Source: Actinomucor elegans (taxonomy: Eukaryota; Mucoromycota; Mucoromycetes; Mucorales; Mucoraceae). From it: a stretch of DNA of 64,000 bases. Below are positions 1 through 10,592 of the stretch, in pieces. How positions within the stretch are numbered: the first letter of the stretch is position 1; the number at the start of each line of letters is the position of its first letter. The DNA is taken from assembly GCA_026027325.1 (NCBI GenBank), contig JAMSLZ010000007.1, forward strand, positions 682,001 to 746,000, given 5' to 3'. A program made the position numbers and the translations under genes. Below the pieces are notes generated by a model, which was given only the letters and a program-made list of their open reading frames with translations, searched no databases and was not told where the DNA came from.

Positions 1-141
1 CCATTCGATTATCTGTGCTTTGTAGTGCGTGTGATCAACTGTCATTTGGCGAGTTTAACATACAGCAATAATACGGCCCAAGTATTAAAGCCCAAATATC
101 AGTTAAAAGCGGTAAAACAAGTGTTCACCCTGAAAGAATAA
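1..141 (+). CDS. 3' end of an unidentified gene (last exon, cut by window edge)
   Basis: Frame 1 is open from base 1 for 46 codons and ends at TAA 139-141. The peptide begins PFDYLCFVVRVINC and ends QLKAVKQVFTLKE, with mixed hydrophobic and basic residues that look more like coding sequence than the AT-rich DNA that follows. No intron signal is needed inside it. I do not recognise the family; the rest of the gene lies to the left of the window. Confidence 0.5.
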   Translation, partial: PFDYLCFVVRVINCHLASLTYSNNTAQVLKPKYQLKAVKQVFTLKE

Positions 142-695
142 GTGGTTATATTTTGCCTTTCAAGGTACATAGTCTTAATGACGAATTCTTTCAAGGTTTG
201 TAAATTTCATATATTTTATAGATTAGTAGATGATTTTTTAATTGTTTGCAGTAAAATATCCTATACGATTAGAGTTTCTTACTCAGAATGAGTTACTGCA
301 TCTATTAAGACTTTTATTTAATTGAAGTAAAATCAATGTGCTATACATGTCGATAATTAATTCATCATTTTATATTATCTATAAATCTCTCAACAGATTT
401 CGATGGGTTCATTTTCACATTCGACAAACACTTCATACTCAAAATGAACAAAATAAGTCTCCTGATTCTTGTGAACGAGTAGTGCTTGTAAGAAAAAAAA
501 ATCGCGTTTATGCTCAAAAAAATCCTTTAATTCAATCGAGAGTCTCTTTGAAAAGCATTTACTGGAAGACTCCAGCACACATGACTCAAAAGAAAATCGA
601 TATTAAGTGTGACCTTGTTTTGCGGTTAGCTTGCAAATTCGTGATACATCCCAAACAAGTTTTATTCTCGAAAGAAGAAAAAATACACAAAGAAA
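142..695. other. intergenic, between the left-edge gene and the membrane-protein gene
   Basis: AT-rich sequence. A 142-codon open frame (338-766, plus strand) overlaps the 3' end of the next gene in antisense; it is rich in Lys, Asn and Ile and has no recognisable motif, so I treat it as chance. No RNA gene or repeat seen. Confidence 0.5.
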
Positions 696-1869
696 TCAAG
701 ATGCACGCGTCTCTTCTTCTGATTCTTCACGCATCTCTTGATCATCATCAAAAGGATTTGATATAGTTGCTTGCTGACTTGAGGTAGAAGAATGCAAAAA
801 ATAGGAAGGCATAGGGTAATTAGGTGTAAATCCAAACAATTGCATTGTGTCTCTTCTTCCACCACCACCAGCCTGCGGTTGCGTGAAATAGACTGGCACC
901 CACATAGAAGGCGGATTCTCGTGATGATCTAATGCAGAATTACTGCTACTGCCTTCGTCTCTTAAGCCTCGAATCTGAGTCACAATGGCTTGTTCGTATT
1001 TTGGTGGCGAATGGTATGGCGATAGATAAGAAGGCAGTAGCTCATTGGTATGAGTGGAATTAAAAGATCGATCCGAGCGTATGGAAGGTTGGTGTGTTGT
1101 GCCAACAATGCGTTGGTTCGCTATTTCTCCTGGTGGTGCAGAAGAAAAGGAAGGTGGTGCTGTGCTAGGAACAGATGCACTCTTGGTTAGACTGTGTTGT
1201 TTAAATGGCCACCAATGCTTCTTTTTACATAGATGTAGTATCCAAAGTAAAACTGCTATAATCACCAAACAAGAAAGTACAATGAGCGCAATAGCAGCTG
1301 GATTTTGAAGTGGTGATTCAGGTGCACCGACTGTGTTATTGGGTGAGTCGCTGCCTTGGTGATGGTCATCGGCTGTTGGTAGGTTCGTTGGCTGTAGTGG
1401 TGGTACTGGGGTAGGTGGTGGTGCACCGTTACTAGCGATCAACATGCAGGTAGATGGGTTACATGTCAAGTTGTGCCACGCGTAAGTGACGGAAGGCCCA
1501 GCACTTTTACGATACTGGTAACACTCTGTACTTGTCGCACAATAATCTATTAATACCCTTGTTAGCATAAACCGCTAGACACTAACTAATGTATGTATGT
1601 ATATATATACCTCCATCACTATCATTCCCACTAGAGAGACAGTAATCGTACCAATCATAAAGATATGTAGTGCCAAACTGAGTCGTATTACAGTAGTTGG
1701 CTTTACTGAGAACACAAGAACTCTGAATACACATAGCACAATATTTACAAATGCCGTTTTGATCACAGTGTTGACCCGAAATAAACGCGCATTCATCATC
1801 ATTATCATCATCGTCGATATCTTGAAGTAATACAAATGGAATCAGACTGAATAAAAACGCGACTTTCAT
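696..1869 (-). CDS. type I membrane protein, Cys-rich ectodomain and PY-motif tail
   Basis: Two exons, 1869-1611 and 1546-696, with a GT...AG intron whose branch point (TGCTAAC) sits 14 nt before the acceptor; 369 residues. A signal peptide (residues 1-16) leads a Cys-rich extracellular part (about 17-130), followed by a Pro/Thr-rich stalk. One membrane segment (about 170-192) ends in Lys/His/Trp residues. The cytoplasmic tail is Ser/Pro-rich and carries LPSY (257-260) and PPKY (267-270), the motif type bound by WW domains of Nedd4/Rsp5 ubiquitin ligases, then an acidic C-terminus. The topology suggests a surface sensor or a membrane adaptor that recruits the ligase; this is inference. I cannot name the family. 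Confidence 0.8.
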
Positions 1870-2242
1870 GGTTTACAGAAAAAAGAAAAGGGAAAAAAAA
1901 AAAAAAGAAATGATCTGCAGGTTTATTTGCAAGTTACACGATGAAAAGACAATTTGATAGTTTATTGTAAAAAAAAAAAGAACGTATGATTGAAACCAAA
2001 GAGAAACTACAGGTACGACTGACAGAGAAATGGAAACTAGTTACAGTATGTATTAGGAGAGGAAAGAAGGGTTAATTAGAAAAGGAGAATAAAAAAAAGG
2101 GATTGTTATACGAAATTATTAGGAAGGGTAAGGTTATAGACTTTTTAAAAGGTATACATTTTCTCCATGGCTTGACGCTGAAGGACACCATGTTGGAATC
2201 TAGTAGATGTTAGTTGGGATGTATCATTTAATGGTTATTAGC
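1870..2242. other. intergenic: promoter of the membrane-protein gene and 3' flank of the bHLH gene
   Basis: Purine-rich sequence with several A runs, read on the minus strand as T runs ahead of the ATG at 1869. No other feature seen. Confidence 0.5.
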
Positions 2243-2368
2243 TTACTTTTTCAATGATTCATTTTCTTGTAAAAGCCTTTCGACTTCAGATAAAAGCTCA
2301 TTCTGCATACCCTTCAAGTGCTGGAGTTGTTGAACAGCTAATACGGACATTAGTAACAAGATAATGAT

Positions 2369-2403
<35 letters not shown>

Positions 2404-3519
2404 TACTTCTGGTCAATAAAGCAGCCTTGCTCATCTTTTTGTTATTACATCCTGGCAAGTGCTTTCTCAATTCATCGAAACCATCTTTGATTTGAGCGCG
2501 TCGTTTCTGTTCTGACTGAATATGAATTTGGCGACGGATCTCGGCACTGGAGAGCTGGCTAGAATGGCTATTCGAAAAAAAAAAAAAGATATAAGATTAT
2601 AAACTCATGGTGTTATATTAGACTTACTCTTCCATTTTTTCGTTACTCTCTTCTTCTTCAACATCTTCTTCTTCAGACTCTTCATCTGCAAACGTCTTCT
2701 TTCGCTTGCTGCTTGATTGATAAGGTTGATATTCATCATCTTGAGGTTGAGGTCTCTTGCGCTTATTACGCTTTGATTCCATCTTCTTTTCATAAGTCTC
2801 TTTGGAATATTCCAAGAATTCTGTATGATAAAACTCCATAGGCACTGAATTGGCTCGGGTGATCATTTCCTTGACGCGTGCAGTAGTAGGATTATTAAAC
2901 CTGTTACTGCCGTTTGTAGGCGTTGAGCTGGATTTAGTGAGTACGGGTGTCGATGAGGGGACAAGTGGGGTAATCAACTCGGTATCAATGGCTTGGGTCG
3001 TTAATACTTGTCCATTATTATTATTAAACATGGTATTATTGACAGCAGATGCAGAAGGAGGTGGTGGAGAAGGCGTAGGTGGTGAAGATGATGAGATAGA
3101 TTCTGGACTATTGGGTTGTCTAGTGGTGTTCTCGTTAAAATAACCTAAACGTGTCATTGGACTCTGCTGATAGCCTGGTACTGAAGAGCTAGTAGTGTAT
3201 CCCATTGGCATTGGCTGGAAGGCATAAGCTATTATTGAAAGGAGTTTGAGTTAGGAGGGGATATACACAATCAATATCTAGTAGGGGCTGTCCATCTCCT
3301 GAAGCTAGTCCCGCTCCAACCAATCACAGAGATATCAGTAAATATGAAAAAAATTTTACCTGGATATGATGTATATTGCGTATTCTCTTCATACGACGTA
3401 ACTGGAGGTGATGATGATGAAGAATTGGACTTTTGGACCAATCCTGGATTGATATTGACCATCATATCATTAGAATAGTCGTAGTGATTTGTCGAGTTGG
3501 ATAATACAATTTCACTCAT
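2243..3519 (-). CDS. basic helix-loop-helix leucine-zipper transcription factor (Mlx/Mondo-like)
   Basis: Four exons: 3519-3360, 3228-2628, 2567-2407 and 2337-2243, joined in frame to give 338 residues. Donors at exons 2 and 3 are GTAAGT; intron 3 contains a 29-nt T run (minus strand). The N-terminal 250 residues are low-complexity Ser/Pro/Asn/Thr with a Lys/Arg-rich stretch and an acidic Glu/Asp run. The bHLH begins near residue 264 with a basic region (RRQIHIQSEQKRRAQIK) that has the Glu and Arg residues expected for E-box contact. Helix 1, a loop (LPGCNNKKMS), helix 2 and a short zipper follow up to the C-terminus. The basic region and loop resemble the Mlx/Mondo group, so a nuclear E-box regulator that dimerises is likely. 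A GTAAGC overlaps the stop codon, so a further 3' exon is possible. Confidence 0.82.
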
Positions 3520-5520
3520 TTAAAATAAAGGATTGGGCTGGGGTGATTTAAAATATAGAAAGGAAAGTAAGGTATAACTAAAAGGAAAGTGAAAGAGTTT
3601 TTTTAGATGAAAAAAACAAGTAAAAAAAATGTCTTTTGTTAATAATAGAGTAGATGAATAAAGAAGAAGAAGAAGAAAAGGATGAGAATATCATTATTTA
3701 TAAAAAAAGAGGTTAACCGTAGTCTTGTACCATGTTAATATCTCCAAGTGTAATCCCAAAAAAGAGTTTCAAGAGCCGAACAGCATAGCAAGGAGACTAT
3801 ATATCTACAGTAAAGATCTTTTTTTCAATGCGTATTTGACATGATAATGAATACAAATAGAAAACGCACGTACTTGTTGCATAATTACTTGGTGTACCAT
3901 TGTATCAACCTCTTTGTCGTATGATAGATATCTGTTACACATTATTCCACTTCTCCTATTCAAACGTTTTTAATTCTTTTTTTTATATATACTTTTACGC
4001 ACTCAATAGTCTATCCTATAGTAATAAAAATAACATAACAGTAACTATAATCACGTACACAAATAGAAGAAACAACGTGGAAATGATGTACAACACGAAA
4101 AAAAAACTATATTACTAGATATTGAAATACAGACAGAATTGGCGCTTGACTAAAAATACTCTATTGTCTCTTTTAGCTAATTAACGTAGATTATCAAAGC
4201 TCAATATTAATAGACAAGGTTTGTTAATTGTAAGCTATGAAAAAGGGGAAAGAGAGAAGAAGAAAAAAGATAGAGATACCGGGCTAAACCTGTTTATCCA
4301 TTAAATAGGTCCTTATTTTTTTTTTAAAAGAAAAACGAATGGATATCTATGTTCAAGTAAAGCGTATCCATTTTGAGTAATGGTAGTCTATACTACAATC
4401 GAACGTTAATCACTACAGCGAATGACATATCCTCTATTCATCAAGGTAATAGCAAGATGTTGGACAAAGGTTTCATATATATATATTAAGGAGACTACAG
4501 TTTCTTTATTACACGTGCACGTAACAAGTGTCGTGCGTATTAATCTTGCTGAGCCGCTTTGTTTCAAATTGTTTAAATAGAGCCTCAAACACATCGTTCG
4601 ACTAAAAGAGATTTATAAATTGAGATCATGTGTATAGTTCAATCTTGGCATTGGAGCTAAATTAAACTATTGACGGATGTTGCGACTCATCCTGAGTAGG
4701 CCTTCTCAAGCAAATGGGACGTTTGACCGAGATCGACCAAAGATCTTGCATCAAAGTGTCCTCATGCCAATTCTGAAGACCTATTTTTTAACAACCGAAA
4801 GAGAAATATGTACTGCAAAATACAAGTCGATACATTACGCGCAACAAGTATACATTTTCGCTTAAGATGTTTAAGTAACTTTTTAAAAGCAAGTATTATC
4901 CTTCTAACGATATAAATATATTGTGAAGGTAAAAAATATAGTTTATCTATAAAACATAAAAATGCTTACATTTCAGCGCCCTCTAGCACTCTTTCTAATG
5001 ACAGTATCTCTTTAGTGGCTGTTTTATTTTAATGAATACTTTTGTCTTTTTGTATTGCCTGATAATAAGGACTATATCATTGCTAGTAAGAGAAGTAGGA
5101 TTGCGTAAATTTTGTCGAGGTAGCCATGGAGCGGATCGATAGTTTAACTCTCGTCAGCCAATACTTTTCGATGACTAAACAAACATATTTTAAACTCAGA
5201 ATTAGAATGAAAGCCATTACTGTAAAATATGATGAGCTCAAATGCTTAACTTGATCTGTTTATAAAGTTGCATAGTATTACCTGCTATTTTTAATGGTAT
5301 ATGTTTTTGTAAATAAGTAAATGGAATACTACTGCTGTAAAACGTAAAAACAGCATGTTTTTGGAAGGGTTTAACTCCTGATTATATCGCTTAATGTCTA
5401 TCAAAATATTTTTAATGAGATAAGCAGCTATCTTTTGTATATATTTTTCGAAAAGCAACTGTTATCTAAGCTTAATATATATATATATATATCCAAAAGC
5501 TATTTGTAATTTATAGATTT

Positions 5521-5538
5521 GGGTCCCGGACGCCACCA
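5521..5538 (-). other. possible retroelement primer-binding site
   Basis: On the minus strand the sequence reads TGGTGGCGTCCGGGACCC, starting with the TGG that pairs with a tRNA 3'-CCA end. It is strikingly GC-rich within AT-rich DNA. No flanking LTR pair could be identified by eye, so this is only a candidate relic. Confidence 0.25.
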
Positions 5539-5664
5539 AATATATTTTTTTTTCATTTACAGTTCACATATAACATCAATAGATTCTTATTTCTGCTCAT
5601 GCTGTGTTAAATGCTCATAAGAATATGATTTTTTGGCTTGATTTTATACATAACATAATATGTA

Positions 5665-5727
5665 GCCCTTTTTTTTGCTCTCCCTTGGAGTAGCCTATCC
5701 AGAGCAAAAAAAAAAAAAAAAACCCTT
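5665..5727. repeat. A/T-rich inverted repeat (hairpin)
   Basis: GCCCT(n)GCTCT at 5665-5681 is mirrored by AGAGCA(n)CCCTT at 5701-5727 with a 19-nt loop. The stem is mostly an A/T run closed by GC ends. It could be a hairpin or a small terminal-repeat relic. Confidence 0.45.
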
Positions 5728-7214
5728 AAAAAAATATAAATTACCACTGTTAGATAAATAACAGGCTATATAGGACAAACCATTTGTGGTTGGGGCCACC
5801 AGGAGCACTTAAATTAGCCAGATCATTAGTCACGATTAGATGCATAGTCTAACCAAAAGCCATGTTATCGATCTAAGTTTCTTGAACTGCGTAGTATTTT
5901 GATTATACTGTGATGATAGAAGCAAGTGCAAGTCTGATAAATACTGCAATTAGACCTCTGGACTGACTAATTATAACCTGAGATAGTAAATACACTTTAT
6001 TCTGAAATTATTCGTTCATTTTTTGGCATGATAAATAAAATATAATTCGCACAATACATAAAAAATAATTCATACAATGAATAAAGGCAATTCGCATAAT
6101 ATACAATAAAAAATCCATGCAATAAAAGATACAGTCAATGAAAAAGAAAGAAATTAATGTATAGTGATAAATAGAGAAAACACCGAGCTTACTGAGTCTA
6201 TTCGTTTTACCGAGGTCGTATATTAGTATGGACTAGAGATAACCAGACCGAATTTTTTTTACTGATTTCTAGGACATACACGTCGTTGATCTTGCTGGTG
6301 TTAATTCGGTATTCTTCTGCTTGCAGGTGCAACAGCACCACGTTAGAGCCTCGAAGGTATTATGAGATTCAAGCGAAGGGAATGAATAATAGAAATTATA
6401 TTTAGACAAGCAGTTAGATCGCGATTCCACAAACGGTAGGGCAGCTCATCTTGAGTACGACCAATGGCTTGTCGACAGTTTTGATTTATGCATCTATTAC
6501 CAGAAATAAAAGTGATCATTAATGTTTATATTAATCAATGGATTGATATAAATACCTTAGTAAGCCATGTTGAAGAACTCGAGAATTTGCTTGACGTCTA
6601 TGAGGTCGTGCATTTGGAACTATATTGAAAGTTTCAAGACCCAAATATTGGCAAGATGGGCAGCATCGGCTCGTTCCGACTTCGTCAGTTAAATACATCT
6701 AGAAGCCATGCTTCGTGGGAAGTTTGCGGAATCCTATGTTTCTGGTAAGCTCTTGAAATCGAACATTAGGGGCAGACCAGTTTACCCATTACCAAGACAG
6801 TATTAGCAACAAACCAATCTCGTAGTTTTTTTTTATAAAATCTTGGTCGGCAATTTGTTTCCTGATGTAGACAGAGAGTTTTAATATACGATACAGAGGA
6901 ACAGTGCCAGTGTCAGTAGCAGTTTCATTGTAATAGTTCCTCAGCAAGTTTGCTACCAGGGCTCTGTTATGAAATTAGAAATTGGGCCATTACTCCTGAA
7001 TGATCTTATTTCATTATTCTAGTATACAATACTCATTCAACAGGACAAGGCATTAGAATAATAGATAGATATACTTGATGCTAAAGCCTTGCGTTAACAT
7101 CTACATATTTAAATTCAATTTAAATATCTAGATACTGTATTTTCTCCATTATGGTCCCATATTTTTCCCTTTTAACTGCTAATTCATACCATGGTATATG
7201 CTATAAATCCTATT

Positions 7215-7312
7215 GCTTCAACCTTGGTACGTGGCCAATGATAATATATTATCTAATCTATATATTGCGAAACATTCACCAATATCCTTGACACATAGCC
7301 AATGATAATAAA
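7215..7312 (+). repeat. imperfect direct repeat
   Basis: Two blocks sharing CCTTG, then GCCAATGATAATA, lie about 65 nt apart (near 7223-7247 and 7288-7311). They fit an old local duplication in decayed DNA. Confidence 0.35.
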
Positions 7313-8417
7313 TACATGAAAGTTTTAAACTAATCATTCCTTAACAGGAATCGATAGTATGTTATTATGGCGCTCAAAGGTACCATCAAAATGCATAACA
7401 CGTTCTTAATAGTGTGAATTGAATGTACATTGATAAGCCTCAATCGAGGACTGGAAAATATGCAAAGATGTTTATTTCTTTGTTATGAATACTTTTACAT
7501 CTTTAATAAACGGAATTCATAGCCTAAAGTCTTTTAATCTATCAATGATCATCATCATAGATCAATAGATCCCTTACCAGATCCCCATCACTATCGTATT
7601 TCATTAATATAACGAGTTCAAAATTAATTATTGCACTTATTATAAGGGCTATTAATTGAATCATTCGCAGTAAGTATGCTATATAGTTAAATGTGACAAT
7701 GGATTGCTTTTGCTTCATATGAACAATGATTAGTCACCCTCAGACAATATTCCAGTCCATGTTGATTGAACACTGTACTAGATCAGTTACTTAGATTCAG
7801 AATCAGCTGTTGTATTCATGTATAGGGTTCTTTATTTATCTAAACTATTTTGATGAATGGTTATAGAAAATTTTATACATTTCAAAACCTGTGGATGATT
7901 CATCTATAGATTTTCTAGCTGATGATTAAATGTGAGATCGAATTAGCAATCTATGCTCAGCATGCCCTGCTATATCTACTATAACCCATTCCCTATCACC
8001 ATTCAGTAAATATAGAATATAGTTCACAATTTACAATAGAGTATATTTGTTTCTATATATTAGAATCTATGCACTCTTTAGATTTTGTTGGCTTTGGTTA
8101 CTCAAATTGACTTTTTAGTAATATGAGGCGTCTTCTTGTCTATTCGTCGCGAACCACCCAATCAGCTTCCTATCTAGTTCGTCTTATTTCGTGATATTCG
8201 TGATTTTACTCATCATTTTTTTTCTCTGTTTACTAATGAAGAGTATATGTTTAGTTATAGCAAAAGATATAGAACAAAGGAGTCAACAGAACAATAAATT
8301 CTATTACTATGACATCACATGTGGACTCTTTTATCCATAAGATTATATTTCCCCGACCAAGAGCCTATTTTTGCACTTTTTTCTTTCGCTTTATTCCACA
8401 AAAAAAAGAAAAAGAAA

Positions 8418-9846
8418 ATGGGCTTAAAGAAGCTGTTTTCAACCAAAGAAAAGCCAGAGAAAGAGCGTAATCATCGCCGCAGTTCGAGTCGAGCTTCTAG
8501 TCTTATCAGCAACTGGACGCACAAAAATGATATCAAACAACCGTCATCCAACTCTTCTGCATCCTTCGTTTCTTCGCCTACCACAACAACGCTCATGCCC
8601 ACTGCCAAGGTTACTCAAAGCGATGAAGCTGTTGTACACCCATCGAGACCCATTACACCGTCAGATTCTATGAGAGATGTGTACCCTCATATTGAAGATA
8701 CCCTACCTATTGCTACTCCCCATGCATTTACTCCTCGATTTATGACGATGGATTCCAACAAGTTTGAAGTGGATGATGGCGTAAGTGATGCTACAGATGA
8801 TGACTCCGCCACTAAAGGTAATACAGTTATAGAATGATAGTTTACCCTTTTTGTATGTTATTAACCGACTTGCAGACTCGTTGTATCAAGAACTATTATT
8901 GGTGAAACAGCAACTGGACGCAGTAAACCCAAGCAATGCAGTTGATATTAAAAGACGATTGACTGAGGTGAATCAGTTATTGACAAACGCGTTGGATAGT
9001 AGTAGTCGATTAGATACCAAACTGAAATCAGTCATTGATACCTCCAAACAGGCTTTGATAGCTGTCAAAGATGAAAATACAACGTTGAAAACGAGTCTAG
9101 AGGGGTTGGAAGAGCAACTCAAAGATCGACAAACGAAGTTGGATGAATACCGTGATAGACACCACCAGCTTTCCTTGCTCTTTGATGAAGATAATACTGA
9201 TTTACAAGATAAGGTGAAACATGTATTGTTTTTAAATGAAAAGCATGCAGAAGAAAAAAAGGTGTTAAAGAATCAATTTGATGCGTTGCAAATGAAAAGC
9301 GAGAATGACGCCATGACCATGAAGCAAATGAAATTAAAGTTGGAGTCCTGCACCACACAAATCAGGGACCTTCAAGCGGAAAACACGCGACTGTTGGCCG
9401 AGAACGCTGATTGTGGCATGGCCTCTGAATTAGCTATCCTGAAAAAGACCCTGGAGTCGACAAAAGTGGAAAATCTCGAGTTACAATCAACCGTCGAGGC
9501 AACACAAAACCAACTGTTGATGCTCAGAAAGTCAGAAAACGTGTCAAGTTTATTAGAGCTTGAAAATAAGCAGTTACGGCAAAAATTAATAGACATGGAA
9601 GCTGCTTCCCGAGAAGAAACCGATAAGCTGTTGGAACTTGTCGAGAGTCTCAAGACCAAAGTAAATGATACGGCCACTGCTGCTGAGGAAGTGGAACAGG
9701 ATGAGTTGATGAGGATGCATACCAGAGCTCAACTTGGTCTGATTGAATATTTAGAAGGTGAAGAAAACGTGCCATTGGCTATGGCCAAGTTCAAAAAGCA
9801 ATTGGAGACTGAAATGAGGGAATTTGGATTGACCAGTCATAGTTGA
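8418..9846 (+). CDS. coiled-coil protein of unknown function
   Basis: Two exons, 8418-8817 and 8876-9846; the intron has GTAATA at the donor, a TTAAC branch and TTGCAG at the acceptor. The product has 456 residues. The ATG at 8418 follows an A-rich leader; an earlier in-frame start adds only a hydrophobic, unlikely leader. Residues 1-30 are strongly basic (MGLKKLFSTKEKPEKERNHR) and residues 30-133 are Ser/Thr/Pro-rich and probably disordered. From about 137 to 430 the chain is almost entirely heptad-like Leu/Lys/Glu/Gln, a long coiled coil. A structural or scaffold role is the most one can infer; no catalytic motif is seen. Confidence 0.8.
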
Positions 9847-10336
9847 AGTGTTTCGGCCACACAAAAAACAAATAAAGATAACGACATAATCCACTCAAAT
9901 CAGCACACCCTTTTTCTTTCTACCCCATTTGGCCTTTCTTAATAGAGTATAGAGTTTGACGTTATTAACTGAGGTTCACACGTGCTCCGACCAAAGGTGA
10001 CAGTTCAAAGATTCCTAATAGAGTATATAATACTCATATAAATTAAAACAAGTTGATTATTACAATGTCAACTTGCTTGTTTGTTATACGGATCGGAAAC
10101 TCACAATAAAAATAGTTTGTTTGTGAATTGGAAATCAGATAAGAAAAATGAATAGAATCTGCAAGATTTGATGAGTAACGATAAGCCCGGGTTTACCTTG
10201 TTTGGCCTGCAAAAAAAAGAAAAGTAATTTAAATGCCTCTGCCTTCCTTTTTTTTCTCTTTTTTTTCTTCTCTTTTCTTCTTCTTGTTCCATACACTTTG
10301 ATATTACATACACTTTGGTTTTTAAACATACAAAAA
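9847..10336. other. intergenic with pyrimidine-rich promoter
   Basis: The 3' flank of the coiled-coil gene, then a long C/T tract (about 10238-10290) typical of promoters in this window, leading to the small gene at 10337. Confidence 0.5.
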
Positions 10337-10592
10337 ATGTGCCAACAGATCCAACATCAACCTATTTTAGTAAATTCTCACAATAACGGCGTGGTTTGCG
10401 CAGTGTGCGGCTCTTATAATCATATGACAAGTAAGTATAAATGGTGATTTAAAAGTGGGGAAACCATGACAAGGGTGTTTAAACGAGTGAATAAATGAGA
10501 GTGTATACAAAAGGAGTGATTATGAGAGATTATCCTCAAAAATGCGTACTTACATTTCTTTTACAATAGAACATTGTCCAGTTCACCCGTAG
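10337..10592 (+). CDS. 38-residue CCHC zinc-knuckle microprotein
   Basis: Two exons, 10337-10430 and 10570-10592. The donor is a perfect GTAAGT, the acceptor ACAATAG, and the intron is 139 nt. Only the spliced frame completes the motif CAVCGSYNHMTKHC, which is C-X2-C-X4-H-X4-C, the zinc-knuckle spacing; the chain then ends CPVHP and stop. A strong pyrimidine tract precedes the ATG. In known proteins this knuckle binds single-stranded RNA or DNA and is usually part of a larger chain (Gag, splicing factors); here it is nearly the whole protein. It could be a free-standing nucleic-acid binder or the fossil of a larger gene. The splice-dependent completion of the motif argues for a real gene. Confidence 0.6.

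Larger units (their letters stand above)
3520..8417. other. long AT-rich gene-free region
   Basis: About 4.9 kb with no gene I can support. Short open frames (for example 3900-4118, 4406-4594, 4677-4865) have no motif or promoter context. It holds a tRNA-end-like site (5521-5538), an A/T hairpin (5665-5727), a coding-like but broken patch near 6.25-6.95 kb, and near-duplicate blocks around 7215-7312. It looks like decayed mobile DNA. Confidence 0.5.

Noticed and set aside
338..766. 142-codon plus-strand open frame
   Set aside because: Overlaps the 3' end of the membrane-protein gene in antisense, is Lys/Ile/Asn-rich and has no motif or promoter context.
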